Notes: generated by a model from the letters alone, not told the origin. DNA of 64,000 nucleotides from Molanna angustata (GCA_963576475.1 OY754986.1:8650616-8714615), one strand, 5' to 3'; positions 1 to 10,756 are shown, counted from the first letter of the stretch. Program-made: numbers and translations.

Positions 1-1036
1 AACTTTAAGAAAGTTATATATAGATGTCAGTAGATCATTTCATGATTGCTGTTGCTATGAAAATAATTATTAATTAGGTTTAATAATTATTATTATTGAA
101 AACTTATTATTGTATTGGAACAATAAAAAGTTGATGTTATTGATGAAAATTTAACATAAGGCATTCTAGGAACATACCTCTACTAGATGTATCAAATCTG
201 AAATCTCTAACTTGTAATTGTATATACTATTTAAATTGTAAATATATTGTAATTTAGTAAAATTACACGAGCAAGTCTTTTCAAATTGAAACTCCCAGAT
301 TTCCACGAAACAAGAAAAAGAAATCTCTCTTTAGAATTATAGAGAGATTCCACACACGATCATAGAATATACATATTTAAGTTAAAATGCTAAATGCGGA
401 CTCGAACCAAAGGCACGAAGATTCGCGAACAGTCGCCCAGCTGGAGTATCAAAACGGAATGAATTTAATTTTAAAGATGGCCGTTTTTATATAGACCATG
501 ACGTGTAATTTATTAGAGATGGTCAAACGCCACAATCTCATAGATGGCATTAAAAATAAGTTTCATTTTCTTGGATTGATGGCGACGATGTTCCCAAGTT
601 TATTTCCTAATGATGCGTTGTCAACTTGTAACATACATATATAGAATTTTCAAATTTGGATTGATAAGTGGGTCATCAATAAACAAAGTGATCATGTAAA
701 CCGACAGGTTAGATGCCTGAGTTCTATAGATAAATGTACTTGCTTCGTCTCTATCGAGACATTAAAATTTGTCAACATAAATCAATTTGATATTCTGCGA
801 ATAATCTAATGATATTATAAACCTTGTGCAAGTTTTATACTAGTATTGAAATAACTAACAGAACCCAACAAAATTGAACCACTAGAATGGCATTATCATT
901 AAACTAAATGGCTGTAAATGAAAGAACATCTTTTGTTCAAAATAATAATTAACTGTTTCAAGCTCCTTTGATGTTTGACAATCTTCCCGAATGCCTTAAT
1001 AAAATAAATTCATTTCCATTGTTAAAAAACAACTCA
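1..1036. other. AT-rich noncoding stretch with repeat remnants
   Basis: No coding exon is visible. If the nicastrin exon at 4289 belongs to a gene entering from the left, this is intron. Bases about 530-770 resemble 29100-29250 and 62975-63105, so they are a dispersed repeat. A degenerate tRNA-like B box lies on the minus strand near 394-452 and may be an old SINE head. Confidence 0.5.
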
Positions 1037-1470
1037 AAATTTATATACTCACCTGATATTATGATTTAAATTTATATACTCACCTGATATTATGATTTAA
1101 ATTTATATACTCACCTGATATTATGATTTAAATTTATATACTCACCTGATATTATGATTTAAATTTATATACTCACCTGATATTATGATTTAAATTTATA
1201 TACTCACCTGATATTATGATTTAAATTTATATACTCACCTGATATTATGATTTAAATTTATATACTCACCTGATATTATGATTTAAATTTATATACTCAC
1301 CTGATATTATGATTTAAATTTATATACTCACCTGATATTATGATTTAAATTTATATACTCACCTGATATTATGATTTAAATTTATATACTCACCTGATAT
1401 TATGATTTAAATTTATATACTCACCTGATATTATGATTTAAATTTATATACTCACCTGATATTATGATTT
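1037..1470. repeat. Tandem array, 31 bp x 14
   Basis: Fourteen essentially identical 31-bp units fill exactly 434 bp. On the minus strand every unit contains TCAGGTGAGTATA, a near-perfect 5' splice-site consensus. There are no unique spacers, so this is a satellite and not a CRISPR array. The homogeneity suggests recent expansion. Confidence 0.97.
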
Positions 1471-1564
1471 AAATTAATTTGTAATTTGTTTTATTTTTTC
1501 TTATATTAATATTATGTTAAAAATATTTTTATTGTGTGGTCACCCTAGCATTTATATCCATGTA

Positions 1565-1590
1565 AAGTCTGATTTTTTTAAGAGTGCCAA
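1565..1590. repeat. Terminal inverted repeat of the DD82E element (transposase 3' side)
   Basis: Matches the inverted sequence at 3983-4008 with a one-base T-run difference and one or two substitutions. It is directly preceded by the TA target duplicate. Confidence 0.85.
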
Positions 1591-2180
1591 AGCTTATAGG
1601 GTGACCATGGTGTGAAAGAAAAAAAATATTATGGGATTTTTTTTATCATTTCATGATATAAAACAGTTGTAACTTGCACATGCATATATCTTCAAAACCT
1701 TCATATCTACTCATACCTATACTTACCCCCGGTACCATGCGGCTTTAATGGGTCTACATTATTAGGTATTTTCTGCAAATGTTAATGAGCATCTCCTGGG
1801 AAAGTAATATTTAAACAAAATATTTATTTGATACTTTTTATTAGCAATATAAAAACAATACATTATGAAGTAATTAATCCTTATAATAATAAACAGTTAC
1901 ATATTATTTTACAAAATAATAAATTATATTATACAAAATATTTACATAATAGTTCATTGAGGCAAACGCACATACATAAATAATATAACTATGTAACTAA
2001 TACAAATAAATAATGGACACTTATTCTATACTAAGACGGTGATAACACATGTTTATAATAATAATTATATATCGATATTAAACTAAAAATAAAATACATA
2101 AGTTAGAAATAAAAAATCATCAATGAAAACAATTTTAAATAGTTACAATAGACATTAAAATTATTGTTTACAATTTACAA

Positions 2181-3818
2181 TCATTCATCACAATCCGATG
2201 TACAATCACTGTCGTCATCAGACACTTGGAAAACTAAATCACTATTATCGGTGAAGACATCAAAGGCAACGTCCCGATCCCAATATTGATCTTCAATATT
2301 ACAGGCATGCCGGCATACGTTACACCACTCAATGCTGGTGATTGATGACACCTTCTCTTTTACCAAAATTTCGACGGAATTCAATGTCATGTCGACATTC
2401 TTTGATGCAACATACCCTTTTATGATTGCCCAGACTTTTTCTATGGGATTAAGGTCTGGGTGATATGGTGGAAGCCGTAATACGTCATGACCATTCTCGG
2501 TAAATAGTTTGTCAATGGCGAATTCTTTAAATTTGCTTTTGTTCAAGCATATTAGCCGATATAACTCGGGTTTAAGCAGGTCATTCGAAAAAGGAATACC
2601 CCTCCGAGTCAACCATTGCTGCATATCGGCCTTCTTAGAATTCGACGTCGGCGCTGGATTTACCACCTTGTTATGGTATGACGCATTGTCAATTATAACC
2701 ACAGACCTGGGTTCTAAATTTGGAATCAGTTTTTCCGTCAACCATTTTTGGTAATTAACGAAGTTCATGTCATCGTGGTAATCACCAGTCTTTTGGTGGG
2801 ATTTGTATATTAATAAAGCATCAGGTATAAAACCTTACCGGCATGTACAATAATAAAACGAGATCCTTTTGAGTTTGTGATTTTTATGCCTTCACCTGAA
2901 TTGTCGCTCCACGAATGTGATGGATGATACATGGGTTGTGTGAACATATGTTTCGTCTGTGTAAACAATAGGCCTGCCTTCCGCGAGATACTTTCGAATT
3001 TCTCGCAAGAAAGAAATGCGTTTATATACAATGTCTGCTTTTCCTGTAACACGCTTAAATTATTTTTAGTTTTACCCCACCGAAACCCTAAATTTTTAAC
3101 CAGTTTTGTGAGCGTTGACAGTGAACCATCAAAGTTGATCTCTTCTTGCAAAACGGGGAACAGTTTTGGTATGGTTGGGATCATTTTTTGATTCAGGTGA
3201 AAATCATAAATACACCTTCTAATCACAGATTCGTCAAAAGAATCCGGTGTGAATCGACTTACTCGTTTCCTCTTCTTTTTTGGCGACGAAATAGCATCGT
3301 CTTTCCCGTTTTTCTTAAGCGACGATATTATTGAACGCACTGACCTCGGGGAAACACCGGTGGCAGCTGCAACCTCTTCAGTAAGACTAATCTGAAAAAA
3401 AGTTGTTACGTTTAAGATATTGACAAATTAAATAAAACAAAAGTGTTCTTTTAAACGAGCTTATCGGCGTCACGTGATCTCTTGGCTTCACAGAATACTT
3501 ATTCAAAATGTCACATTAATGGATTAAGAATGTGTCACTGATCATACAAGCAAAATAATTAAAAACTAGCATATTTAAATTATATGATAATGAAATAACA
3601 TGTCTTTTCAAATTTTAACTAAATAAATTATTGTGAAAGTATTATAAGTTATTATATATTTTTATAATTGTTATGTATACGTATATGAAAATAATAATCA
3701 CCTCTTTCATTACTGCTTCACGTTTATCCTGGATGTATTTATAAACATTTAAAATTATTTCTTTCGTTTGTCCACACAAAGGTCTCCCTGTTCCTAATTT
3801 AGAACACATGGTCACCAT
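2181..3818 (-). pseudogene. DD82E-type transposase, two exons, frameshifted
   Basis: Exon 1 runs from an ATG at 3818 (or in-frame 3809) to 3702 and ends at a GTGATT donor. The acceptor is a polypyrimidine-CAG at 3394-3392, so exon 2 starts at 3391 and the join is phase 0. Exon 2 opens with a helix-turn-helix (LTEEVAAATGVSPRSVRSI) followed by a basic KKKRKR stretch. The first catalytic Asp (in YTDETYVH, codon 2957-2955) lies in a different frame from its surroundings, and another shift near 2830 separates the two main open segments (3340-2810 and 2768-2181). The distal segment holds IIDNASYH and HPDLNPIEKVW, that is D and E with 82 residues between. About three single-base shifts imply a dead gene. 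The reading is firm; exact indel sites are approximate. Confidence 0.85.
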
Positions 3819-3982
3819 AAAAAATCAAACGTGCGCTCACTTCGAGAGATAGATACGTACTGTCGGGTTTGTTGATGTTTGTTGTTAAGGACACCAAATG
3901 GTGTAAACCAATCAGCAACCACGATTCTACTAATACATTTACATGCGTAAATACTATGCATTTTTTTTGTTTATGTATAGAA

Positions 3983-4008
3983 TTGGCACTTTAAAAAAAA
4001 TCAGACTT
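3983..4008. repeat. Terminal inverted repeat of the DD82E element (transposase 5' side)
   Basis: Partner of 1565-1590, followed by TA at 4009-4010. Confidence 0.85.
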
Positions 4009-4288
4009 TACCTTGCATTAATTGTACCAATTGGGAGTGCCTTTTTTTGCTGTGGAATAATATTATTGTCATAATAATGATTTAAGGTACCCAACTGTGT
4101 ATAGTAAATATTGTATTTGTTGTGTGGTGGGTGCTGTGCATGGATGTATGAATGTATAAATATAATATTGTATGTAAATCTCCAACCTCGAAACAGGTGT
4201 AGTCCTAATGAGGTTGGGATAGTATTCTTAAATAATGTTATAAATATCGAGATGGTATAAATAAATAAATAAATATTTTGTCCGATAG

Positions 4289-4599
4289 ATTATGACTTTT
4301 CGTCGGGTCAATTCAGCACCTGGACCGAGTCTGTGTGGAACAGGTTCTCCCTGCGTCTGCTGGTGGTGCCCCCCTTCAAGCACGAGGCCGTGACCCTCAC
4401 CGTGGGTGTGGTGGTTGCGCTGCTAGGCCTGGTCATAGTGCCCCTGGTGTCGAGACACGCTGCCAGCATACAGCCGCAAGGGGAGCAGCAACAGGAGGAG
4501 GATCAGAGGCAGCCGGCGTCTGGAGACGTGAGACGCTCCAGGAACAGTGCGGGAAGGTCCAGAGATGCGACCGAGCGGTCCAATGAAACAGACACGTGA
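4289..4599 (+). CDS. Nct: Nicastrin, C-terminal coding exon (partial gene)
   Basis: Nicastrin is the large glycoprotein subunit of gamma-secretase that gates substrates at the membrane. This exon begins after a TAG acceptor (AG at 4287-4288) with a split codon. It encodes the pre-membrane motif STWTESVW, a basic/hydrophobic linker, then a single transmembrane helix beginning TLTVG. STWTES.W and TLTVG at this spacing are the signature of the nicastrin C terminus. The helix is followed by a 48-residue polar Gln/Glu/Arg/Ser-rich tail ending at TGA 4597-4599, longer than the short tail of vertebrate nicastrin. A strong donor-like GTGAGT overlaps the stop (GT at 4596), so an alternative splice cannot be excluded. 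The exon is clearly GC-richer than its surroundings. Upstream exons are not in the window, and no clear poly(A) signal was fixed downstream. Confidence 0.8.
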
Positions 4600-4872
4600 G
4601 TGGTGCATTTTTTTGTCTGTTAATATAATTATGCTGACTGTATAGAGCAAGAACCACCAGACTTATGTCATAGTATAAAGGCTGAAATTTTTTCTCCGTA
4701 AGTACACTACAGCAGGTAACCATGATTGGTCACTACGAACCCTGAGTTTTGATGGCTTTGGCAGATAACAGGTTGCAAAAGTTGGATAATTTTTATTTTA
4801 ACTCGTCAGTTATTGTATAAAGCAGATTTTGTATGGAAAACTATTAGAAATCGCGTCATCTATTTACAGACA
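4600..4872. other. Probable nicastrin 3' UTR or flank
   Basis: AT-rich with no ORF. No convincing AATAAA lies before the foldback element at 4873. Part of it (about 4800-4860) resembles 28590-28650, so some is repeat-derived. Confidence 0.4.
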
Positions 4873-5060
4873 CCTGGGGGAGGCAAGTCTGGTCAACAAG
4901 CGGAATAAAAACCATCCATGTTTTCCCATATCATGGATATAATTATTATGGAGTTCTATAATATCTTAAGAAGTTATTCAACTCCATATAATTATTATAT
5001 CCATGATATGGGTAAATGTGGATGGTTTTGATTCCGCCTGTTGACTAGACTTGCCCCTGG
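4873..5060. mobile_element. Foldback MITE, copy 1
   Basis: The two halves are inverted copies: GGCAAGTCTGGTCAAC near the left end pairs with GTTGACTAGACTTGCC near the right, and a central ATATCATGGATATAATTATT pairs with its complement. The same family occurs at 58412-58601 and 58702-58838. There is no coding capacity. Confidence 0.85.
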
Positions 5061-5089
5061 TTGGTGGATGCCCCTTCAACAGACATCTT

Positions 5090-5275
5090 TAAAGTATAAC
5101 AAAATGAATTTGTAAAAAAAATAATAAACAAATGTACCAAAGTATTTTTCCACAAAATACTATTGCAGTGATCGAAACGTTTTCGCCGAGGTAACTCGGC
5201 ATTATCAAGGTCTAAAATGAAAATAACAAATTTAAACAAAAATCATCCTACTCTATAGCACTTACAGTGTTGCAT
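5090..5275. repeat. Inverted repeat arm (partner 7785-7945)
   Basis: The reverse complement of this segment aligns with 7785-7945, sharing CTTGATAATGCCGAGTTACC and long flanking stretches. The two arms bracket a 2.5-kb interval holding a palindrome, a LINE and MITE pieces. They may be ends of one composite element or two opposed copies of a dispersed repeat. Confidence 0.7.
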
Positions 5276-5339
5276 AGATTTTCATATAATATACTAGATA
5301 ATTTCAAAGTTTTTTCTTTAACACAATGGAAGTTCATAG

Positions 5340-5461
5340 TTATAAATAAAATATTTATAAAAATAAATAAAAAACACACAGTTTTAATCCACAAATGAGT
5401 ACTCATTTGTGGATTAAAACTATGTGTTTTTTATTTATTTTTATAAATATTTTATTTATAA
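5340..5461. repeat. 122-bp near-perfect palindrome without spacer
   Basis: Bases 5341-5400 and 5401-5460 are reverse complements with one mismatch in 60; one further pair (5340/5461) extends it. No loop separates the arms, so it could extrude as a cruciform. The arm motif TTTTAATCCACAAATGAGTA also occurs singly in the long direct repeats near 11600 and 19580. Confidence 0.97.
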
Positions 5462-5483
5462 TAATATACTAGATGTCGCAGTT
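5462..5483. repeat. Left part of a repeat interrupted by the LINE
   Basis: ATACTAGATGTCGCAGTTAGC here continues at 6936 (AGCAAATTTTGTATG...). An uninterrupted paralogue at 49132-49430 reads straight across this join, marking 5484-6938 as an insertion. Confidence 0.75.
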
Positions 5484-6938
5484 AGCCATAATATTCTCTT
5501 TTCTAAACTTAGACATGAATTTGGCTTGGGTAATGACTGCATTGCATAGCTGTCTTCCTACTTAGTAGACCGTAAATACAAAGTTGTATTTAAAGATAGT
5601 ACCACAAATAATATTACCTCCTTATACGGGGTCCCACAAGGTTCTGTACTTGGACCAATTCTCTTTAATTTATATACCAATCAGTTGGAAAATCTTGTTC
5701 AAAATCTTGGTTTCAACACACATGCCTATGCAGATGACCGCATACTGTTCAAGTCCTGTTCACCTGAATTTAAATATCATTTAACACACGAGGTATCCAC
5801 ATGCATAAATCAGATATCCACCTGGATGTGTAAGAACAAGCTAAAACTGAACCCAACAAAAACTGAGTTCCTTTGGCTTGCCTCGCCTCGCAGGCAACAA
5901 TACATAAATAATGACCCCATTGTAATTCAAAATGTCGAAATTACTCCTTCTAACTGCGTAAAATTTCTTGGTATACATATCGACAATGCACTCTCTATGG
6001 ATAAACACATTTCTTCCATAGTCAGACAAAGTTGTTACTTTCTCAGACAACTTAGACCTATTCGAAGGTGTCTCTCGACAAATGCTGCTAAGGTCCTTAT
6101 AAATTCTTTAATAGTTTCCCGTGTAGATTATTGTAACGCCATATTAGCACACCTACCGCAATACCAAATCCATAGAATACAACTCATCCTCAATGCAGCA
6201 GCCCGTTATATTTACCAGATTGATCGTTTCTCGCATATCTCACCAACACTACACAAACTTCATTGGCTGAAGAGCCCAGAACGCATAGAATTTAAAACAT
6301 GTCTCCTTGTCTTTAAAGCACTCAATAGCATGGCCCCGGAATATATATCGGAACTTTGTGTTCCATTTTCACCTAACAATAAACAAACAAAGTACGCTAA
6401 GATCAATGACCCAGTTCAATAAAAAACTAGTAGAAACCAATCTCACAAATAAGCCAAAATACCTATATCGATCTTTTGGTGTTTCTGGACCAAAGTCATG
6501 GAACAATCTTCCAATGGATATAAGATGTGCTGAAAATATCAATGAATTCAAGAAGAAATTAAAAACTCATCTTTTCCGCAAGTCGTATCCAGATTGTCCT
6601 TCATCCGTTCAATAATATTATGTGTACTAAATATTATGCCAGTTTACTTTGAATCGACTATTTTTTATAATTAATTTCATCTGGATTATGTAACAAGATT
6701 AATTTGTGATTTGTAGGTATTTTTTTAAGTTTAATATTTCACCATTTTCAATGTGTTAGCTATAGGACTAATTTTAACTTATTGTATTTTTTTAAGTTTT
6801 TATGTTTCACCATTTTCAATGTGTTAGCTATAGGGCTAATTTTAAATTATTTTTTTGCAAACTGAAAGCGCCCTTGAGGTGACCACGGTTGTCACTAAAC
6901 GGCGCTTTATAAATTGTCCTTATTATTATTATTATTAG
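5484..6938 (+). mobile_element. 5'-truncated CR1/L2-like LINE
   Basis: A non-LTR retrotransposon fragment carrying the distal part of reverse transcriptase and the C-terminal domain, then a 3' UTR that ends in a short (ATT)n tail at about 6919-6936, a tail type seen in CR1/L2-like elements. The insertion point is defined by the empty-site repeat at 49132-49430; the junction bases TTAGC/TTAGC look like a short target duplication. It is 5'-truncated inside the RT domain, as expected from incomplete target-primed reverse transcription. Confidence 0.8.
5485..6615 (+). pseudogene. CR1/L2-type reverse transcriptase, C-terminal part, broken
   Basis: The reading opens with an NILFSKLRH-like segment, meets an in-frame TAG at 5547-5549, then continues through LSSYLVDRKYK, the RT core motif YGVPQGSVLGPILFN (about 5625-5670) and the catalytic box AYADD (about 5725). 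After the thumb region (VKFLGIHID) it runs into the conserved tail of this clade (LHKLHWL, LLVFKALN). A +1 frameshift near 6385-6395 moves the remainder (GPKSWNNLPMDIR, FKKKLKTHLF) to the next frame, ending at 6615. The endonuclease and the first half of RT are missing, so the copy is dead. Confidence 0.85.
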
Positions 6939-7235
6939 CAAATTTTGTATGAATCGAAGTGAGGATTTTTTCCACGGGACTTTTGACAACAAGGTGGTCA
7001 GTAAAAATGTTTTTTTTTTTATAGAGAATAACAACTAATGTGAATTGTTTTTGGATTTATTTGTCGAAAAAAAAACACTTTGTTCATTAAGATTTAAATA
7101 ACAGTTATCTAGGAAGTGTTGAAATGTATGGAAAACTGAAATATGTTGCCAACCAAGACGTCAAACGCGCGATATACCATGACTCACTCATTGCATGAAG
7201 TACTCCATCTAGTATATTATATGAAAATCTACGGA
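6937..7235. repeat. Right part of the LINE-interrupted repeat
   Basis: Aligns with 49155-49430 (shared CGGGACTTTTGACAAC and AGGAAGTGTTGAAATGTATG). It ends in TATATTATATGAAAATCTA, the inverted form of the 5278-5300 end. These look like ends of a non-autonomous DNA element. Confidence 0.7.
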
Positions 7236-7512
7236 TATAGTTAACCTGGATGTTTACAATGTTGCCTTTTATTTCTTCAAACATAGGTCCGAATGCAGAG
7301 TTCTACCTAAATACTAAATTCTACGTTGAATATGTATTTGTTAATTTTCTCAAATCAAATACCAAACCGAGTATTCAGCGATCCATGCGAGTTGCCAAAA
7401 ATTTGGTGGAATTTCAAAAAAATCGTGACATCGAACTGTCAGTGTGAAGTTGGTTACATATGTTTGTGTTGTTATAGCAAAAAAACATTTTAAACGTCAA
7501 ATGTCAGAAAAA

Positions 7513-7552
7513 AGATAGATAGCTTTCTAAGCCCATAGAAAGCTATCTATCT
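7513..7552. repeat. Short hairpin
   Basis: 16-bp arms AGATAGATAGCTTTCT and AGAAAGCTATCTATCT around an 8-nt loop. Confidence 0.85.
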
Positions 7553-7784
7553 CTTTTCTTCATACACAATAATGTAAAATTCTACACCATCGAACTTAAG
7601 TTTGTCGTAGTATTTAGTTAGTGATGTCTCTGCAACGCAATTGCTAACTTAAGAATACTAAATACTCCAGTGAGGTTAGGAGTTAGTATTTAGGTACCTA
7701 GGACTGTGTATTCGGGTCATAGACTCACCCACATATTTGGCAACATTGTAAAATCACTCTAATTCCACCCACACAGGTTGCAAT

Positions 7785-7945
7785 GCTGTAAATATTGTAT
7801 TATAGGATGATTTTTGTTTAAATTGGTTAGTTTTATTTTAGGCCTTGATAATGCCGAGTTACCTCGGTGAAAAAGTTCTCTCATTGTAATCGCATTTTGT
7901 GGAAAAAAAATTGGTATATTGTTCATTGATTTCAAAATGGATTTC
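7785..7945. repeat. Inverted repeat arm (partner 5090-5275)
   Basis: Shares GGATGATTTTTGTTTAAAT and the CCGAGTTACCTCGG core with the reverse complement of 5090-5275. Confidence 0.7.
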
Positions 7946-8109
7946 CATTCTGCTAATGCCAATAATTTAGAATCGTTAAATTAAATTATATTTACATTGT
8001 GTGCCATACAAATAATTGCGTTCCTGACAAATGTCGGGCGCAGTGAATAATATGTTTTTTTGTTTTATTTTATGTATAAATCCACATTTCTTTTCCTGAT
8101 ATTGTAACT

Positions 8110-8440
8110 ATGTATGCATAGAATAATAATAAAACTATAGAATACTCATTCCCATACAATACCTCGCTGAAAAAGTGAAGCCGTTTTATTGGCCGGCTCG
8201 TGTCAATATATGTATGACTCTGCTGGTAGACATTGTTCGTATAGTACTAATCGTTATGACTGGGTAAATTATTTTGCAAGCAGTTAAAAAATTCCCTATT
8301 TGGAGAACGTATCACGCAGATGGCCAAATGATTACTGAATGCTCGTAGCAAAATGTTGACCAAATTAGTCAACATAAAGCAGTCGCGTTTACTTCAGGCT
8401 AAAGAGTATTCCATACTATTATTATTCTATGTATGTATGT
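8110..8440. mobile_element. MITE-like element with inverted ends
   Basis: The left end (CATAGAATAATAATA, about 8116-8150) is repeated inverted at about 8402-8435. The interior has no ORF. Target duplications are not clear. Confidence 0.55.
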
Positions 8441-8662
8441 ATTCTAAATGAGATCCTTGGTTTTGTTGCAGGTCCCACGTTGACTGTTGATCATAGAAGA
8501 AAATAATAGGAGCAGAGGAAGAATTAAGAATAATTCAAAGTTGACTGATGAGTGTGTTGGGAGATTGTTGTTAGGACAATTATTTAAATTAGTCAAATGT
8601 TGAATATGATGATGTGGTGGAGATGACAAAAAGACATAGAAAAGTGTAAACACAAAAGACCA

Positions 8663-9421
8663 ACAGTGTTATTTATAAAAATTCTTGAATCATACTTTAA
8701 TCACAGTTCAATTGAACCCGGTTCAAAGTCTTAATCCAGTTTCAACTGAAACCTTATTTATAAAAATATTTGAAACGCAGTTCAGATGAACTCGATTTTG
8801 AACTGTATTTCATATGGCAGCACCAAATTTAGATTTGTTATGTTGGTTGTCATGACCACAGAATTCACGATGCGATGCAAATTAGAAAGTTTACTTCAAT
8901 ATTATCTGTGACATTAGATAATGTTCTGTCAAACTCTAGCTTTCGTGATTATAAAAACAAATAAAAAACCTGGTAAACTCATTGGGTAAAATGGAAAATA
9001 GCAAGAAAAGATCACTGAATTGGGATGAGAAGGAAAAAGTAATTAAAATAAGATTGACCACTTGACGAACAACACATTTTGATAATCTGTACTTTTGTTT
9101 AAATTCAATGTCATTCAATGATACAAATGAATTTAATCGTTTTCATATGTTTTCCTTGCACGTCTATTAATTAAACTAAGCCTATCAATGTTGTTTATAT
9201 GGGATATAGCTTCTTCAAAATTAATTAGATGCTCCATATCGTTAAAAGACCGCGTGAAATGTCAAGTTGAATCAGTATTAAACTACTCCCGTTGCCGGTT
9301 CAATTTAACATTTGAATTGAATACGATTCAACTCTTGATCTATGTTTATAAATAAGAAGGTGATCAAATTGTAATTTAAACGTGGTTCAATATTTGAGCC
9401 TTGTTTATAAATAACACTGTT
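8663..9421. mobile_element. Non-autonomous DNA transposon with 18-bp TIRs
   Basis: It begins AACAGTGTTATTTATAAA and ends with the exact inverse TTTATAAATAACACTGTT. Both ends carry further GTTCAA-type subterminal repeats. Near 8990 a + strand reading from an ATG gives a short SKKRSLNWDEKEK segment, like the start of a Myb/SANT-type accessory protein, then stops. This suggests a deletion derivative of a PIF/Harbinger-like element; the superfamily call is tentative. Confidence 0.65.
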
Positions 9422-9729
9422 AAACCGTCTGATATAATAAAAGAGAAGTGGTTGACTTTGATCTCCGTATCGAATTATTAATTTTTTATAAGATTGTAAC
9501 GTGGCTTAATAATGTTTTTTTGTTGCTTAAATATAATTAAAAATCATTGACATTAGTTCTATTAGTATAATTTGATTATCAATGTGTTTTGTGCAAGGCA
9601 AATAGTCAGAATAATGCTCTACATGATTGTTCTGACAAATGTGTCTTGTAAGAAATGTGTTAGAACTTAAACCACCAATTTTTTTTTATATTCCACCAAG
9701 AGTTTTAAATCGACAAACTAAACTTAGTT

Positions 9730-10422
9730 TTAAGAGGGTGACTGCTGCCAACGTGCCTATTTTTTCAATTTTATATACCATCATTATTACTTAACGAATC
9801 ATTTTGAAAAAAATAACCTAGTTAGTTTGGATATTAATAAAAAGAAATATACCTTAACTTTTTGATTATGTTCTGTATATATTCTTGTAGGAAAATAATA
9901 AGCATACCCCGATTTTAGACATTTATCTTAAATTTCTAAAAAAATATAAGGTATAGAGCAATATTTTTTTTTTTATAAATAAAAGATGAACAAAATACCT
10001 GGAAAAATATGATATGACGTTGCATTAACGCATCAGGTTAAGTAAATAAACCAAAAAAACTTTTATTACGCAATGGCGCTGAATGGAAAATAAATGTTTT
10101 TTAGGTTTATTTATTAAACCTGAAGCATTAATGCAACGCCACATCATATTTTTCTAGATATTTTTGTCTTCTTTAATTTAAAATAAAATATATTACTCTA
10201 CGCCTTATAGTTTATTAAAAATATATGATAAACGTTGAAAATCGGGGTATGCCATTATTTTTTTACAAGAATTTATACAGAACATTATCAAAAAGTTAAG
10301 GTATATTTTTGTTTATTAATATCCAAACTATCTAAATAATTTTTTTCAAAACGGTTTGATAAGAAATAACGATGGTATATCAAATTGAAAAATAGGTACG
10401 TTGGCAGCAGTTCCCCCCTTAA
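9730..10422. mobile_element. 685-bp hairpin element flanked by TTAA
   Basis: Bases 9734-10418 fold back on themselves almost entirely: ACTGCTGCCAACGT near the left end mirrors ACGTTGGCAGCAGT near the right, and homology continues inward through CATACCCCGATTTT and TGCATTAACGC to a short centre near 10070. TTAA sits at both boundaries (9730-9733 and 10419-10422), the target of piggyBac-type insertion. No ORF. Confidence 0.75.
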
Positions 10423-10756
10423 TATTGTTTTTTACATCATTAGATCAACTGATTAGATTTTTAAGAATATTTGAAACATAGCACTTATCATTTCTATCAT
10501 ATTCAGTTGGCAACTAATCACATAATCATATTATTTTAGCAGCGTTCAAACCAATGATTTATTTTGAGATGTGTATTTTGAATTATGACATAATTTTCTT
10601 GTTTTGTCGAGTGTGCTGTTTATTCACACAAAACAAGTTTTTACAAACACTCGAACCACTCAAAAACTTTGTATGGTTTTTTGAGTACCCTGCAAATACC
10701 ACATTTATAACGAACACAAAAACAAGTATTTGTTTTTCTTATAAAAAAACGGTTTT

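Larger units (their letters stand above)
1563..4010 (-). mobile_element. Tc1/mariner element, DD82E (Sailor-like) type
   Basis: A 2.45-kb DNA transposon. Its ends begin AAGTCTGATTTTTTT at 1565 and, inverted, at 4008, and both are flanked by a TA dinucleotide (1563-1564 and 4009-4010), the target duplication of Tc1/mariner elements. The terminal inverted repeats match over about 26 bp (1565-1590 and 3983-4008), ending in TGCCAA/TTGGCA. Inside is one minus-strand transposase gene (2181-3818). The spacing between the second catalytic Asp and the Glu is 82 residues by direct count, which fits the DD82E/Sailor family rather than classical DD34D/E elements. The coding region is frameshifted, so this copy is probably inactive. 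Confidence 0.85.

Noticed and set aside
1037..1470. Regularly spaced repeats resembling a CRISPR array
   Set aside because: Units are contiguous with no variable spacers, in a eukaryotic context; it is a satellite.
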